From: Jingweiarchaeum tengchongense
GTDB lineage: Archaea > Nanobdellota > Nanobdellia > Jingweiarchaeales > Jingweiarchaeaceae
NCBI GenBank assembly: GCA_038874075.1
Contig: JAVZDD010000002.1
Location: 1-64,000 of the forward strand
DNA: 64,000 bases
Direction of reading: 5' to 3'
The notes beneath the pieces are model-generated. The model worked only from the letters and a program-made list of their open reading frames with translations, was not told the DNA's origin and ran no database searches. The translations under genes were made by a program, and so were the position numbers. Positions 41,845 to 50,984 of the stretch are shown piece by piece. Numbering within the stretch: the stretch's first letter is position 1; each line of letters opens with the position of its first letter.

Positions 41845-42771
41845 TTATATCAAGAAATAAGGTTTTCTTCTCAAATTTGCTTCTTTGAATATGTTTGTTA
41901 ACTCATCATCACTTGCGCCGTTTCGTATGGGAGTTAATATATCAACCAAGTTATCATTTTTCATCAAACAAGGTTTTAATTTACCATCGCTTGTTACTCG
42001 CAATCTTGTACAATATTTGCAGAATTCTGTATTTTCAGTTGGTCCCACGATTTCAATGGTTACATTTGGTAAATGATAAACCGAACGATTTTGCATATAT
42101 TTTCTGTTCTCCACTTTTATTGCTTTGTGTTTCAGTTTGTTCTCGTAATCTTCTAGTGACTTATGGTAATTTTCATAATATTTTTTATTTATATTCATTT
42201 GTTCGAGTTCAATTAACTGCAAAAAACCAGTTGTTTTGCTCGCAAAATTGATCATTTCGTCTACTTCCGTATCATTTATCCCTCGAAGTACGAGCATGTT
42301 AAGTTTAACTGGGTGAAGCCCAGCAGAAACAGCACTTTTTATTCCTTCAATTACATCTTCCAATTTACCTCCTGTCAATTTGTTGTAAACACTTTCATCA
42401 AGTGTGGGTAAATTTATGTTAACTCGCCTCAGGCCAGCATTTTTAAGTTCTTCAGCTAAATCAGCAAGCATCACTCCATTCGTTGTTATTGAGATATCTT
42501 CCAATGTTTCAATCTTGGCGATTTCTCTGACGATCTTTACGATGTCTTTCCTAATCAGAGGCTCCCCACCCGTAAGCTTTATGCCGCGAATACCAAGAGA
42601 TGAACCCACCCTTGCAATACGAACAATCTCGTCAATACTCATTTCGGATAATTTATCTCCAACACTATCTTCACCTTCCCTATGACAATAAGAACACCTT
42701 AAGTTGCAACGCTGTGTGAGTGAAATACGCAGATTTAATAATGGTCTGCCATACAAATCAATCAACATCAT
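41845..42771 (-). CDS. moaA: GTP 3',8-cyclase MoaA
   Basis: A 308-residue radical SAM enzyme. The first cluster site is 'TQRCNLRCSYCHREG' (CxxxCxxC, residues 19-26) and 'LTGGEPLIRKD' is the SAM-binding GGEP motif. The C-terminal second cluster site is 'FCKYCTRLRVTSDGKLKPC' (CxxCx13C), which is specific for MoaA. It makes 3',8-cH2GTP, the first intermediate of molybdopterin synthesis. No other Mo-cofactor gene is in this window. The final residues lack the GG pair found at the bacterial MoaA terminus. Confidence 0.93.
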   Translation of the reverse strand: MMLIDLYGRPLLNLRISLTQRCNLRCSYCHREGEDSVGDKLSEMSIDEIVRIARVGSSLGIRGIKLTGGEPLIRKDIVKIVREIAKIETLEDISITTNGVMLADLAEELKNAGLRRVNINLPTLDESVYNKLTGGKLEDVIEGIKSAVSAGLHPVKLNMLVLRGINDTEVDEMINFASKTTGFLQLIELEQMNINKKYYENYHKSLEDYENKLKHKAIKVENRKYMQNRSVYHLPNVTIEIVGPTENTEFCKYCTRLRVTSDGKLKPCLMKNDNLVDILTPIRNGASDDELTNIFKEANLRRKPYFLI

Positions 42772-42826
42772 TCTAATTTAAAGTAAGCACAATAATTTTA
42801 AATTCATTGGTTTCATATTGACTACT

Positions 42827-43144
42827 ATGAAAAAGACCCAAGCAGTAAAGAAAATAGATGAAGAGGAGATAAAATCTGGACTTGAGAACTTGGTCACAAT
42901 TGAACCTTTTCCAAAAGATTATTCTGGTGACTGGTCAACTTTATGGGATAATAAATGCCCAAGATGTAATGTTCCGGTTCAAATGAGATATTTGGGTTAT
43001 GGTGTATTCGAAGATTCATTGATTGGAAAATGCTCATATTGTGGAAAAGAAATTGTATTCGCACATGATTCACCCAGGAGCGGACAGGAGGAAGAAGTCA
43101 GAATTTGGTACGATGGAAGGCTGATTAGACGATTCAGAAACTAG
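42827..43144 (+). CDS. Zinc-ribbon protein, unknown function
   Basis: A 105-residue protein with CPRC and CSYC knuckles about 27 residues apart in its second half, then 'FAHDSPRSGQEEEVRIWYDGRLIRRF'. The fold is a single zinc ribbon with an acidic linker in front. The ATG at 42827 is chosen; a TTG nine bases earlier is possible. TATA-like AATAATTTTAAATT lies about 25-35 bp upstream. It overlaps the convergent ABC permease by 11 bases. Confidence 0.6.
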   Translation: MKKTQAVKKIDEEEIKSGLENLVTIEPFPKDYSGDWSTLWDNKCPRCNVPVQMRYLGYGVFEDSLIGKCSYCGKEIVFAHDSPRSGQEEEVRIWYDGRLIRRFRN

Positions 43145-44537
43145 GCTGTTCCCATTCTTCCCACTTTTCGTAACTTTTTCTAAGAATGTGGAAAGATGGC
43201 AGTAAAAGTGTAAGACTGATGAACAATATAGATGGGTCCAGCATTGATAGGAATATCATAACTAACAGAATCGGGGAGATTGAGATCACATAAATCAAAA
43301 ATATTTTTGCATTGTACAAAAGAACATTTGGATAAAGACCTGTAAGATAAATTGTAATTGAAAGTGTATAAAATGAAATGGAAATGAGTGTAAGAAGTGC
43401 TGGAGCAAAGTAATTAAGCTCATTTCTCCAAATTGCTAATAGGAAAAGAATAAAAATAGATACGAGATTGATCATTGCATAGCTGTGAATTTTACTTTTC
43501 ATCACGGTTGAAACCTTAACTGGAAGGAACGAATAAGAGGTAAACAAATCAAATTCTGTAAGCCAGTTGTAAACGGATGAAGAGATCACACCAAGAAGTA
43601 TAGAGAAAATAATCAAATAGTTTACCGGAACAAATTTTAGAAAGAAATAAAGCATTACCCAGATGATAGCAATCGGAAAGAGAAATGAGAATATTATCTT
43701 GCCCACTCCACCTTCACTCCTGTCCAAATCTAAGAAATCCTTTGCGATGAAGACTGAATAGTTGCTAAACTTGAATCTATTCGACAAATCTTCAAGCCTG
43801 TCCTTGAATCTTCTCTTCTTTTCAGTGTATTCAACTTTCATAAACAAAATAGAGAGTCCTGATAGAACAAAAATAATCAGAAGGGAAAGAAAAACTTGGA
43901 ATACGGAGCGATTGTAAAAGAAGACTAAAGGAGGTAACAAAGCAAGTATATCAATTTTTAAGTAAATAGTAAAGAATGTGTTAAGTGTAATTAATGATAG
44001 GATAATTGCAATGAGCAATTTTAATGAGTGTACATAAACCGTTGAGAGAAAAAAAGAAATTGATAAACCAATTAAAAATGAGAGTGTTAGTGTGATCAGA
44101 AATAACAGTGCATAACTGATATCTACTGAGATGATTTGTGATGCAATTGCAAAACCAAATACAAATGGTAATATCCAAAGTAAAAAGTAATACACAATAT
44201 CCTTTACATAAAAGTTTAGAAGTATTCTTTTATCAGAAATTGGCAGATTTCTAGAAGAATATGCGATCAGACTCGCATGTCCAAATCTCCTGTTCATTGC
44301 CTCCCTACCAAGAAGTCCAAAAGAACCGACACTGAGACCAAGTAAAACGAAGGAATAGTGTGCAATTAAAATGACTTGTTTCAAGGGCAGAATTTCAATA
44401 AATATTGGTATGACTAGTGATCCTGCAAATGAAAAAAATAACAAAACGATTGGAAAGAGGGCAAACATAAAATTTCCAAAAATACTTGAATGTATCCTCC
44501 ACTCTTCTTTCATCATATTCCAAAATATTTCAAACAT
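43134..44537 (-). CDS. ABC exporter permease
   Basis: A 467-residue membrane protein with about a dozen hydrophobic helices and a large basic cytoplasmic loop at 230-260. It resembles the two-fold fused permeases found next to ABC-2-like ATPases; no transport-specific motif is seen. The ATPase gene precedes it with one base between, so the two form one exporter. The substrate is unknown. Confidence 0.75.
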   Translation of the reverse strand: MFEIFWNMMKEEWRIHSSIFGNFMFALFPIVLLFFSFAGSLVIPIFIEILPLKQVILIAHYSFVLLGLSVGSFGLLGREAMNRRFGHASLIAYSSRNLPISDKRILLNFYVKDIVYYFLLWILPFVFGFAIASQIISVDISYALLFLITLTLSFLIGLSISFFLSTVYVHSLKLLIAIILSLITLNTFFTIYLKIDILALLPPLVFFYNRSVFQVFLSLLIIFVLSGLSILFMKVEYTEKKRRFKDRLEDLSNRFKFSNYSVFIAKDFLDLDRSEGGVGKIIFSFLFPIAIIWVMLYFFLKFVPVNYLIIFSILLGVISSSVYNWLTEFDLFTSYSFLPVKVSTVMKSKIHSYAMINLVSIFILFLLAIWRNELNYFAPALLTLISISFYTLSITIYLTGLYPNVLLYNAKIFLIYVISISPILLVMIFLSMLDPSILFISLTLLLPSFHILRKSYEKWEEWEQPSF

Positions 44538-44538
44538 T

Positions 44539-45255
44539 TTAGCTCTCTTTTACCAATTTTATGAAAAATTGTTCAAGGTGCTGTCTTCTCTTCTTGAGCT
44601 CCTTTATTGGACCTTTGTAAATGATTTTGCCCTTATCTATGATTCCTATCGTCGTGCATATCTCTTCAGCTATCTCAAGTACGTGTGTTGAGAAAAATAT
44701 TGTTCCACCCTTCTTTACAAATTCCATCAAGTAATCCTTAACTTTCCTTTGAATTATTGGGTCTAAATTTATCAATGGTTCATCGATGAAAGCAAGTGTA
44801 GGTTCATGAATGAATGCTTGTGCGAACATTAATTTTTGTCTTGTTCCTCTTGACAAATCCTTGCACAAAACATCCCTTTGATCCTCAAATTCCAAGAACT
44901 TGAACCACTCTTCACACTTTTTCCTTATGTTATCTAATTTTCTTATTTTTGCTACAAAATATAGATACTCTTCTGCTGTGAGAAAGCTTGGTGGATTCTC
45001 CTGTTCGGGTATTATCCCAACAAGCTCCCTTATTTTTATTGGATCCTTAAGTATGCTGATCCCAAGTACCTTGGCGTCTCCTTTTGTTGGTCTAATTTGT
45101 CCAGTTAACAACTTAACAGTTGTCGTTTTACCAGATCCGTTTGGACCAAGGAGTCCGAACAACTCACCTCTCCTTATTTTTAAAGAATCAATGTTGACTG
45201 CGGTTAAATCGCCAAATTTTTTGACAAGATTTCTTACTTCTATGATGTTTTCCAT
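44539..45255 (-). CDS. ABC-2 exporter ATPase
   Basis: A 238-residue ATPase. Walker A is GPNGSGKTT (about 36-44), the signature near 135 reads 'LSRGTRQKLMFAQAF', with R replacing the usual second Gly of LSGG, and Walker B is 'LAFIDEPLINLDP'. The P-L-I in place of the usual T-G-L is a further deviation. It is followed by its permease at 43134-44537. A drug or natural-product exporter class is likely. It is divergent from pyrophosphatase. Confidence 0.9.
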   Translation of the reverse strand: MENIIEVRNLVKKFGDLTAVNIDSLKIRRGELFGLLGPNGSGKTTTVKLLTGQIRPTKGDAKVLGISILKDPIKIRELVGIIPEQENPPSFLTAEEYLYFVAKIRKLDNIRKKCEEWFKFLEFEDQRDVLCKDLSRGTRQKLMFAQAFIHEPTLAFIDEPLINLDPIIQRKVKDYLMEFVKKGGTIFFSTHVLEIAEEICTTIGIIDKGKIIYKGPIKELKKRRQHLEQFFIKLVKES

Positions 45256-45363
45256 ACTATATTATTGGGTTTCTAATCTTAAATAGATAATGACTCCAGA
45301 TAAAAAATTTTTGAATTAACAATGAGAAAATTATATAAGTAAATTCAATTTAGTTAGAAATTT

Positions 45364-45897
45364 ATGAGCCTATGGAAGGATATACCAGTAGGAGATAAGC
45401 CACCAAAGATAGTAAATGCAATAATTGAAGTTATAAGTGGTTCAAGGGACAAATACGAGTATAATAGGGAATGGGATGCATTTGTGTTAGATCGAATCTT
45501 ATTTTCCTCTGTTGTCTTCCCAATCGAATATGGTTTCATTCCACAAACATGGTATCACGACAATGACACGTTGGACATAATGGTCTTGAGTTACGAACCA
45601 CTAGAAGTCGGGTGTGTGATAAAAGTAAGAGTAATTGGTGCATTACTAATGGAAGATGAATCTGGAGAAGATTCAAAAATCCTTGCGGTACCAGTAAATG
45701 ATCCAAGATTTGATGGAATTAATGACATTAAAGATGTCCATCCACACAAACTAAAAGAAATACAGGAATTCATTGAAAGTTATAAAAGACTTGAACCAAA
45801 TAAATGGGTGAAGTTTAAGGGATGGGAGAATGCGAAGGAAGCAGAGAGGATCGTCCAAGATGCGATAGATCTCTATAAGAAGAAATTCAAGAAATAG
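45364..45897 (+). CDS. ppa: Inorganic pyrophosphatase
   Basis: A 177-residue family I soluble pyrophosphatase. 'DRILFSSVVFPIEYGFIPQT' is the typical start of the active-site barrel, 'DNDTLDIMVLSYEPLEVGCVIKVRVIGALLMEDESGEDSKIL' holds the metal-binding Asp residues, and 'KPNKWVKFKGWENAKEA' is near the C-terminus. It hydrolyses PPi and drives biosynthesis. The next gene, on the opposite strand, ends two bases away. Confidence 0.96.
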   Translation: MSLWKDIPVGDKPPKIVNAIIEVISGSRDKYEYNREWDAFVLDRILFSSVVFPIEYGFIPQTWYHDNDTLDIMVLSYEPLEVGCVIKVRVIGALLMEDESGEDSKILAVPVNDPRFDGINDIKDVHPHKLKEIQEFIESYKRLEPNKWVKFKGWENAKEAERIVQDAIDLYKKKFKK

Positions 45898-45898
45898 T

Positions 45899-46279
45899 TC
45901 ATCTCAATTCTTTTTCCAATTTACTTTCACAATCAAAACAATATTCTGTTTCCCTATTTGTTGTGACTTCCTTCTTACAACTTTTACATATAATTTTGTG
46001 TAAGAGCGAATCTTTCTTTTCCGACCTAACATATGATGTTTCTCTAGGTGGGAATATAATCGCATCGTTTGGACATAGATTTTCACAAGAAGAACAACCG
46101 TAGATACAATTCAATGGATTTGCAACATAAGCTTTATTGTCCCTTATTTCTAGAACATTGTGTGGACAAAAGTTTACACATCTATAAGTACCCCCACAAC
46201 CATCACACTTATCAAGATATATGATTGGAAACCATGCTTGTTTACTCATTTTTTGTGAATTGATTAAAGCATTATTCAT
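45899..46279 (-). CDS. Double [4Fe-4S] ferredoxin with C-terminal zinc knuckle
   Basis: A 126-residue protein. Two [4Fe-4S] motifs are visible: one around 'CDGCGGTYRCVNFCP' and one around 'CIYGCSSCENLCP', with extra residues in the first spacing. A C-terminal zinc knuckle CKSC...CFDC follows. The start may instead be the ATG at residue 11 (MSKQAW). It lies nine bases after the stop of the gene at 46289, so the two are probably one operon. An electron carrier role is likely; the partner is unknown. Confidence 0.78.
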   Translation of the reverse strand: MNNALINSQKMSKQAWFPIIYLDKCDGCGGTYRCVNFCPHNVLEIRDNKAYVANPLNCIYGCSSCENLCPNDAIIFPPRETSYVRSEKKDSLLHKIICKSCKKEVTTNRETEYCFDCESKLEKELR

Positions 46280-46288
46280 TTTAAAATT

Positions 46289-47296
46289 TTAATATCTCCA
46301 AGTATCAACGTAAATGTAAGGTAAGGATAAAATTTCTTTTGGAACTTTGGCGTAAAAATTCGCTAAAAGCGCATTTTTATAATCCGGTGGTTCAATCTGT
46401 AAAAATTTCCGACCCTCCTCCCAGAAATAATCATCAAGGTAATAAGGATCGATTCCTGAAACCTTAGAAACAATCTCAAAGCATCTTTTACATCTAAGTC
46501 TTAGTTCCAATTCCTCATCAAGATCTAAGAATTCCCTTCTCCTCACTTTATCAATTAACTCGTCTGACAAGATTGAAATCATTCCTGATTTTATTGCCAC
46601 ATTTTGCAGATGGTAGTCAATGGGTGGCGTCTTGTTTTCAGGATCTTCAAATTTCCATAAACCTCTCCTCTCCATCACTTTTGCCAAGAGATTTGCTTTT
46701 TTGAATAGTGGTTTATCAGCATAACCTATGAACACTTCAAACCTTTGTAACAGTCCTCCTTTGTTTAAAGATGGTTCATCTATTTCATTTTCCAGAAGCT
46801 TATGTCCACTTTCTTCATAAATTTCATTTACACTTCTTTTTCTGTTGTTTAAAAGTTGACTTCCAAAAAATCTAGTTAAATATAACCTGTGCTTTCCTTT
46901 ATCATAGATTGGGATTTTTCCTGTATCATCTGCCAACCATTGAATATAATCTTCATCCTTAAGATTCGCGAGGTTATTCGGAGAAAAGAAATCAGGATTT
47001 TTATTTAACATCTCAATTGATTTTTGCCAGAGATAAGATGCTCCTTTCACCAATTGACCATTTATCAGCCCATAATCCAATGAAATTGAACCGTCCCTAT
47101 TCTTCTCCCAAAAATGGTGATCTATGTTTATCACAGCACCATAGAAATTTGAGACTAAATCGATTCCTAAACCAAGGGACGGATTTTCCTTTGGATCATT
47201 GAATTGGTAGTAGAAATCTCTCTTGACTTGAGTAAGGTACTCACCAATCTGTCTGCAAACTTTTTCATTCACGAAAAACAAATCTGGCATTTTCAT
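46289..47296 (-). CDS. Hypothetical protein with helical C-terminal domain
   Basis: A 335-residue soluble protein. The C-terminal third has 'PPIDYHLQNVAIKSGMISI', 'RRREFLDLDEELELRLRCKRCFEIV' and 'YYLDDYFWEEGRKFLQIEPP'. This order faintly resembles Qng1/queuosine-salvage and HhH-type glycosylases, but I cannot call it. The N-terminal NIDHH string is not a DHH motif in context. The adjacent ferredoxin gene suggests redox or metal handling. Confidence 0.4.
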   Translation of the reverse strand: MKMPDLFFVNEKVCRQIGEYLTQVKRDFYYQFNDPKENPSLGLGIDLVSNFYGAVINIDHHFWEKNRDGSISLDYGLINGQLVKGASYLWQKSIEMLNKNPDFFSPNNLANLKDEDYIQWLADDTGKIPIYDKGKHRLYLTRFFGSQLLNNRKRSVNEIYEESGHKLLENEIDEPSLNKGGLLQRFEVFIGYADKPLFKKANLLAKVMERRGLWKFEDPENKTPPIDYHLQNVAIKSGMISILSDELIDKVRRREFLDLDEELELRLRCKRCFEIVSKVSGIDPYYLDDYFWEEGRKFLQIEPPDYKNALLANFYAKVPKEILSLPYIYVDTWRY

Positions 47297-47339
47297 TACT
47301 TAAAAATAGTGATTTATATTCTTTGTGATGAGAAATGTT

Positions 47340-47744
47340 TTATTCAGAATGTATAGTCCTGTGTGTTTCACATTTATTATTTATACATTTGCACTCAGTT
47401 GGCAAGCAATCAACTAACGGAACACAACTTTTTTGAAGCATATCATAATAAATTTTCATATACCTTGTTGCGTTTACGTTAATATTTACACAAATACCAC
47501 AGCGCACATCAATAAGTATGCAATCTTCATCCATTTGGCAATTAAAATCCAATTTCTTGAATTCAATCGATTCTTGCTCCATCAACTCATCACATCCTTC
47601 TTGACCAACCAAAGATAAATTTTGAGTAAATTCTTCTGTTTCGTTTCCTATGTTTTTGGTGGTTGTACCTATAGCCTGGATGTAGTAGGCACTGACTACA
47701 ACAATTAAAAATAATATTCCGATCATCAAATAAATTTTCTCCAT
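47340..47744 (-). CDS. Membrane-anchored Cys-rich protein
   Basis: A 134-residue protein with an N-terminal membrane anchor (MEKIYLMIGILFLIVVVSAYY) and an exported domain with about ten Cys residues in the last 70 (for example 'CQMDEDCILIDVRCGICVN' and 'CVPLVDCLPTECKC'), likely forming disulfides. I start at the ATG at 47744; an upstream ATG would add 14 charged residues before the anchor. No family is recognised. Confidence 0.65.
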   Translation of the reverse strand: MEKIYLMIGILFLIVVVSAYYIQAIGTTTKNIGNETEEFTQNLSLVGQEGCDELMEQESIEFKKLDFNCQMDEDCILIDVRCGICVNINVNATRYMKIYYDMLQKSCVPLVDCLPTECKCINNKCETHRTIHSE

Positions 47745-47796
47745 AACATTAACTGGGAGTTGTAAAATATAAAATCTTTTCCTCAAATATATCGAA

Positions 47797-48576
47797 TTAC
47801 CGATAAAAATCTTGCAATTTCTTCATTTGACCAAACACAGGTGTTAGTATGTAACCATTTTGCATGTTTCCTAAAACTTCACATTTCTCCGGATAATACC
47901 AGACATAATAAGCAATGTAAGCGCAGAATATCGCATCCAGTAAATCTTCGTATTCCTTCAGTGCATTGCCCTTCAATTTCTCGACATTTTTTTCTAGCAC
48001 CTCACTCGGTAAGAACATCCTTGGGTTTGCTTTCTCTAAACTTTTCAAGCAATTCTGGTACTTCCTGAATTCTCTGTATCTGAACTTGTAATCTCTCTTT
48101 GGCTTTGCTTTGTATTGAATGATTTTTTTAAGGTTAAATATAACAACCATCGAAGGATGTGGATAAACCTCAAAAAATTTTCTCGTCCTTTCAAATTTTT
48201 TTATACGTGGATCATGTCTGAACCCATATTTTTCCAATAACCTTGAAATTTCCTCCCCTCTAACCTTACCATCCCACTGGCTCAATCTCTTCCTATTTGT
48301 AGGATGCGCTCCAGCATCGTATTCTCTAAATAATAAACCAACAAGCTTCTCAGCGATTCTTCTACCTTCTTTATTTGGAACGATCAATGGTGCATCAATT
48401 GCAATCAAAGCATTTTCCTTTCCAACTTTTTCATTGATATAACCAACAATTTCCATATCAGTACTCAAATTTGTCTTAAAATCGATGAGCTCAGCCTTCT
48501 CTTCATCTCCTTTCGATATTGCAACTGCGGTTCCGTTCTTCGGTGACCACGCTAGATCAACACCGACGAAGAGCAT
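47797..48576 (-). CDS. DUF429 family RNase H-like protein
   Basis: A 259-residue protein of DUF429. The RNase H-like start 'LFVGVDLAWSPKNGTAVAIS' is the family signature; 'ALIAIDAPLIVPNKEGRRIAEKL' follows, and 'DLLDAIFCAYIAYY' supplies further acidic residues. These proteins are predicted nucleases of unknown role. It is the third of three minus-strand genes (49734-50123, 48619-49710) that are closely spaced. Confidence 0.8.
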   Translation of the reverse strand: MLFVGVDLAWSPKNGTAVAISKGDEEKAELIDFKTNLSTDMEIVGYINEKVGKENALIAIDAPLIVPNKEGRRIAEKLVGLLFREYDAGAHPTNRKRLSQWDGKVRGEEISRLLEKYGFRHDPRIKKFERTRKFFEVYPHPSMVVIFNLKKIIQYKAKPKRDYKFRYREFRKYQNCLKSLEKANPRMFLPSEVLEKNVEKLKGNALKEYEDLLDAIFCAYIAYYVWYYPEKCEVLGNMQNGYILTPVFGQMKKLQDFYR

Positions 48577-48618
48577 AATTAGTTATAGGTTCCATTGCTT
48601 AAATAAATTTGTAGAACA

Positions 48619-49710
48619 CTATCTCCTTGGAGGTATGCTGATTGGTCTTATATGCTTGATTTCTCTTCTTCTTGCCTCATCGTAAGATTCAATGATTTCC
48701 CTCGTTTCTCTTGGTGATCTATATGTGAATTCGGCATATTCTTCCAAAAAGTTACGAGAGCCACTTCTCAATTCCTGGAGAAAAATTTCTGTAATCCAAT
48801 TTTCACCAATCTTTAAATTTTCACCGTCAGTGAGCAAACCATCCAATGTCCTGTTGTCGACTATTTCACCCAAGAAATCTGCAGTTACATTCACATTTCT
48901 GAAAAATTTTTCATACCTCCCATCAATCCTTCCAATCAATTTAGCAAGATTTTCTGGTTCTGCCCACTTTGGCAAGTCTGATTCACCATTAACAAATTCA
49001 ATATTGTGATATCCATTAAGATTCCAAAAATCTGACATCCTGATGTTCGTTGTAAAAAATCTTTTAACTTGTGCAAGTGCACCATCTACCCACGAATACA
49101 TTAATGGTTCAATTTTATCTATTCTCTTTTGAATTTCCCTTGGTATTTTGAGAACGAGAGCATGTGGTGTGTGTGGTAAACCATTTTCCAACATTAGATT
49201 CTCATTCACGACTTCCTCGTTTAGTGCGTCATCCAAACTAACTGCACCCAAAGGGGTTCCATTCATGTATTCTATTCTTGTTATGTGCGCATCAGTAATT
49301 AAAAAGCGTCCTTTATTCATAATTCCAATCATTTCTAGATTGCCGGTACCCTTGCAGTTGAGGATATTGAAGTAATATTTAACCCCATGATATTCAGTCT
49401 CAAAAGTTGGTATGATAATATCGGAAGTTCTGCCACCATTGTACATCATTAACAATTCTTCATTTTGTTTAACTGTGTGTGGGTCAAGGTAAATACTCGG
49501 TATCCAAAGGCTGAAAAGGAGTTTTTGTAGTGATTTGTTTGCTTTACTTAAAATCCAATCATTTTTCCAAACGATGTCTTGCTCATCCTCTATTGGCAAA
49601 AGCGTGATCCTAATGAATTCGTTTGGTATGCGAACGATTGTATTGTCAACTATCTTGTAAAGTGGTTTTGATTTGCGATCTTTTGATTTCGAAGGATATC
49701 TAGGTAACAT
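48619..49710 (-). CDS. Hypothetical protein, possibly protein-kinase-like (SelO-like pattern)
   Basis: A 363-residue soluble protein. A weak pattern 'NCKGTGNLE' ... 'GRFLITDAHITRIEYMNGTPLG' ... 'NLMLENGLPHTPHALVLKIP' recalls the SelO/YdiU pseudokinase fold, but the catalytic motifs are not clear. I start at the ATG at 49710 because TATA-like TTTTTAAATTATT (minus) lies about 25 bp upstream; the ATG at 49743 would overlap the upstream gene. The call is tentative. Confidence 0.35.
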   Translation of the reverse strand: MLPRYPSKSKDRKSKPLYKIVDNTIVRIPNEFIRITLLPIEDEQDIVWKNDWILSKANKSLQKLLFSLWIPSIYLDPHTVKQNEELLMMYNGGRTSDIIIPTFETEYHGVKYYFNILNCKGTGNLEMIGIMNKGRFLITDAHITRIEYMNGTPLGAVSLDDALNEEVVNENLMLENGLPHTPHALVLKIPREIQKRIDKIEPLMYSWVDGALAQVKRFFTTNIRMSDFWNLNGYHNIEFVNGESDLPKWAEPENLAKLIGRIDGRYEKFFRNVNVTADFLGEIVDNRTLDGLLTDGENLKIGENWITEIFLQELRSGSRNFLEEYAEFTYRSPRETREIIESYDEARRREIKHIRPISIPPRR

Positions 49711-49733
49711 ATTACTACTTAATAGTGAATAAT

Positions 49734-50123
49734 TTAAAAACATTTCTGTTTCTTCTTATGTTTTGAATCAAGCGCGAGAAGCACGTTCTTGAAACTTTTT
49801 CTTGGTGTTGGTTTAATCCTGTCTTTATTTATCAGAATGATTGGTTTGTTTGCCATGAATGCCATACCAAGGTCAAATCTACTACCTTCACTTTCATCAT
49901 CCCAATAAACATGAACCTCATCAGCCTCCATAACCGCTTTTTTATTTGCTGAACAGATCCTTATTCCAATTGGATCGTCCTGCTTTGTATCTCTAGGTGG
50001 ATAATAAACCTTGTGACCATTGGACTCTAGTTTGGAAACATATTCTTCCAGCTCTTTAATCTCACATTCCTTGGCTCCCCTTACTGGACATATAATAAAT
50101 ATTTTTTTTCTTTTAACTGGCAT
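49734..50123 (-). CDS. Nucleoside 2-deoxyribosyltransferase-like protein
   Basis: A 129-residue protein. 'FIICPVRGAKECEIKELEEYVSKLE' starts a Rossmann-like fold, 'DDPIGIRICSANKKAVMEADEVHVYWDDESEGSRFDLGMAF' follows, with an acidic Glu-Gly-Ser segment like the nucleoside deoxyribosyltransferase/TIR-related fold. It is about the length of the family's small single-domain members. It precedes the SelO-like and DUF429 genes. The reaction may be cleavage of a glycosidic bond of a modified nucleoside or nucleotide. Confidence 0.65.
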   Translation of the reverse strand: MPVKRKKIFIICPVRGAKECEIKELEEYVSKLESNGHKVYYPPRDTKQDDPIGIRICSANKKAVMEADEVHVYWDDESEGSRFDLGMAFMANKPIILINKDRIKPTPRKSFKNVLLALDSKHKKKQKCF

Positions 50124-50186
50124 ACAATTGATGAAATAAATCTAAAGTTTTATATCTTTTGGATTTTTATAATAAATTGATCAAAA

Positions 50187-50393
50187 TTGAAAATTTCAAT
50201 TATAACAATTTTAACATTGATATTGGAAATTGTGTTTTTGATCCTTTGGGTTGCATTGCTTACTGAAAGCACATTAATATCAATTTCGAAAGAAGACATT
50301 TTTTTCTTCGGAACGATACTATTGGTTCTATTAATTATAATAGACTTTATTGAAGTACTCTTATCTTATTTTGAAATAAAAAGGAAAGTTTAA
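50187..50393 (+). CDS. Small two-helix membrane protein
   Basis: A 68-residue protein made of two hydrophobic helices separated by a short polar loop. The start codon is TTG, supported by TATA-like TTTTTATAA about 25 bp before it, so the transcript is probably leaderless. It ends two bases before the isochorismatase-like gene, so the two are likely co-transcribed. Confidence 0.55.
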   Translation: MKISIITILTLILEIVFLILWVALLTESTLISISKEDIFFFGTILLVLLIIIDFIEVLLSYFEIKRKV

Positions 50394-50395
50394 AG

Positions 50396-50971
50396 ATGAA
50401 CTATAGAAAACACTCAAGCATTGCAGGAAGGAATGAAAGCATCCTTTTGATCATTGATGTTCAAGATAAGCTTTATGATAAGATTGTTGAAAAAGAGAAG
50501 CTACTTTCAAACATAAAAAAACTTGTTAGTGTTGCAAAAATACTTGGCATCCCAATCATAGTTACTGAGCAAGAAAGGCTTGGGGATACAATTGAACTGT
50601 TAAAGAAAGTTTTAGGAAATGATTATTCTTCGATAAAAAAAATCAGTTTTAGTTGTATGGATAATGAAGAGTTTAGAAAAAAGATTAAGGAGCTTTGTAA
50701 GAAACGATTTTACAATACATTCATTGTCGTCGGGATAGAAGCACATATATGTGTTGAGCAAACAGCGCTTGATTTATTGGCGAATGATTATAAAGTTCAC
50801 GTGGTTAAAGATGCAATCTCCTCAAGAAGGAAAGAAGATGTTGAAACGGCGATAAGTAAGATGGAAAAGAACGGTATTATTGTTACGAGTACTGAGATGG
50901 TCATATATGAGCTATTGGGAAGCGCTGGGAACGAAGATTTCAAGAAAGTTTTAAAAATAATCAAATCATGA
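50396..50971 (+). CDS. Isochorismatase-family hydrolase
   Basis: A 191-residue hydrolase. 'SILLIIDVQDKL' contains the catalytic Asp, 'ITVTEQERLGDT'-type segments follow, and 'VVGIEAHICVEQTALDLLANDY' contains the catalytic Cys. This is the isochorismatase/cysteine-hydrolase superfamily (nicotinamidase, YcaC, ureidoacryl hydrolase types); the substrate is undetermined. A methyltransferase gene follows 13 bp downstream. Confidence 0.88.
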   Translation: MNYRKHSSIAGRNESILLIIDVQDKLYDKIVEKEKLLSNIKKLVSVAKILGIPIIVTEQERLGDTIELLKKVLGNDYSSIKKISFSCMDNEEFRKKIKELCKKRFYNTFIVVGIEAHICVEQTALDLLANDYKVHVVKDAISSRRKEDVETAISKMEKNGIIVTSTEMVIYELLGSAGNEDFKKVLKIIKS

Positions 50972-50984
50972 AGGTCGAGAGACT

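Noticed and set aside
46289..47296. 'NIDHH' string suggesting a third DHH phosphoesterase.
   Set aside because: No DxDG motif precedes it and the rest of the protein does not fit the DHH or DHHA1 fold.
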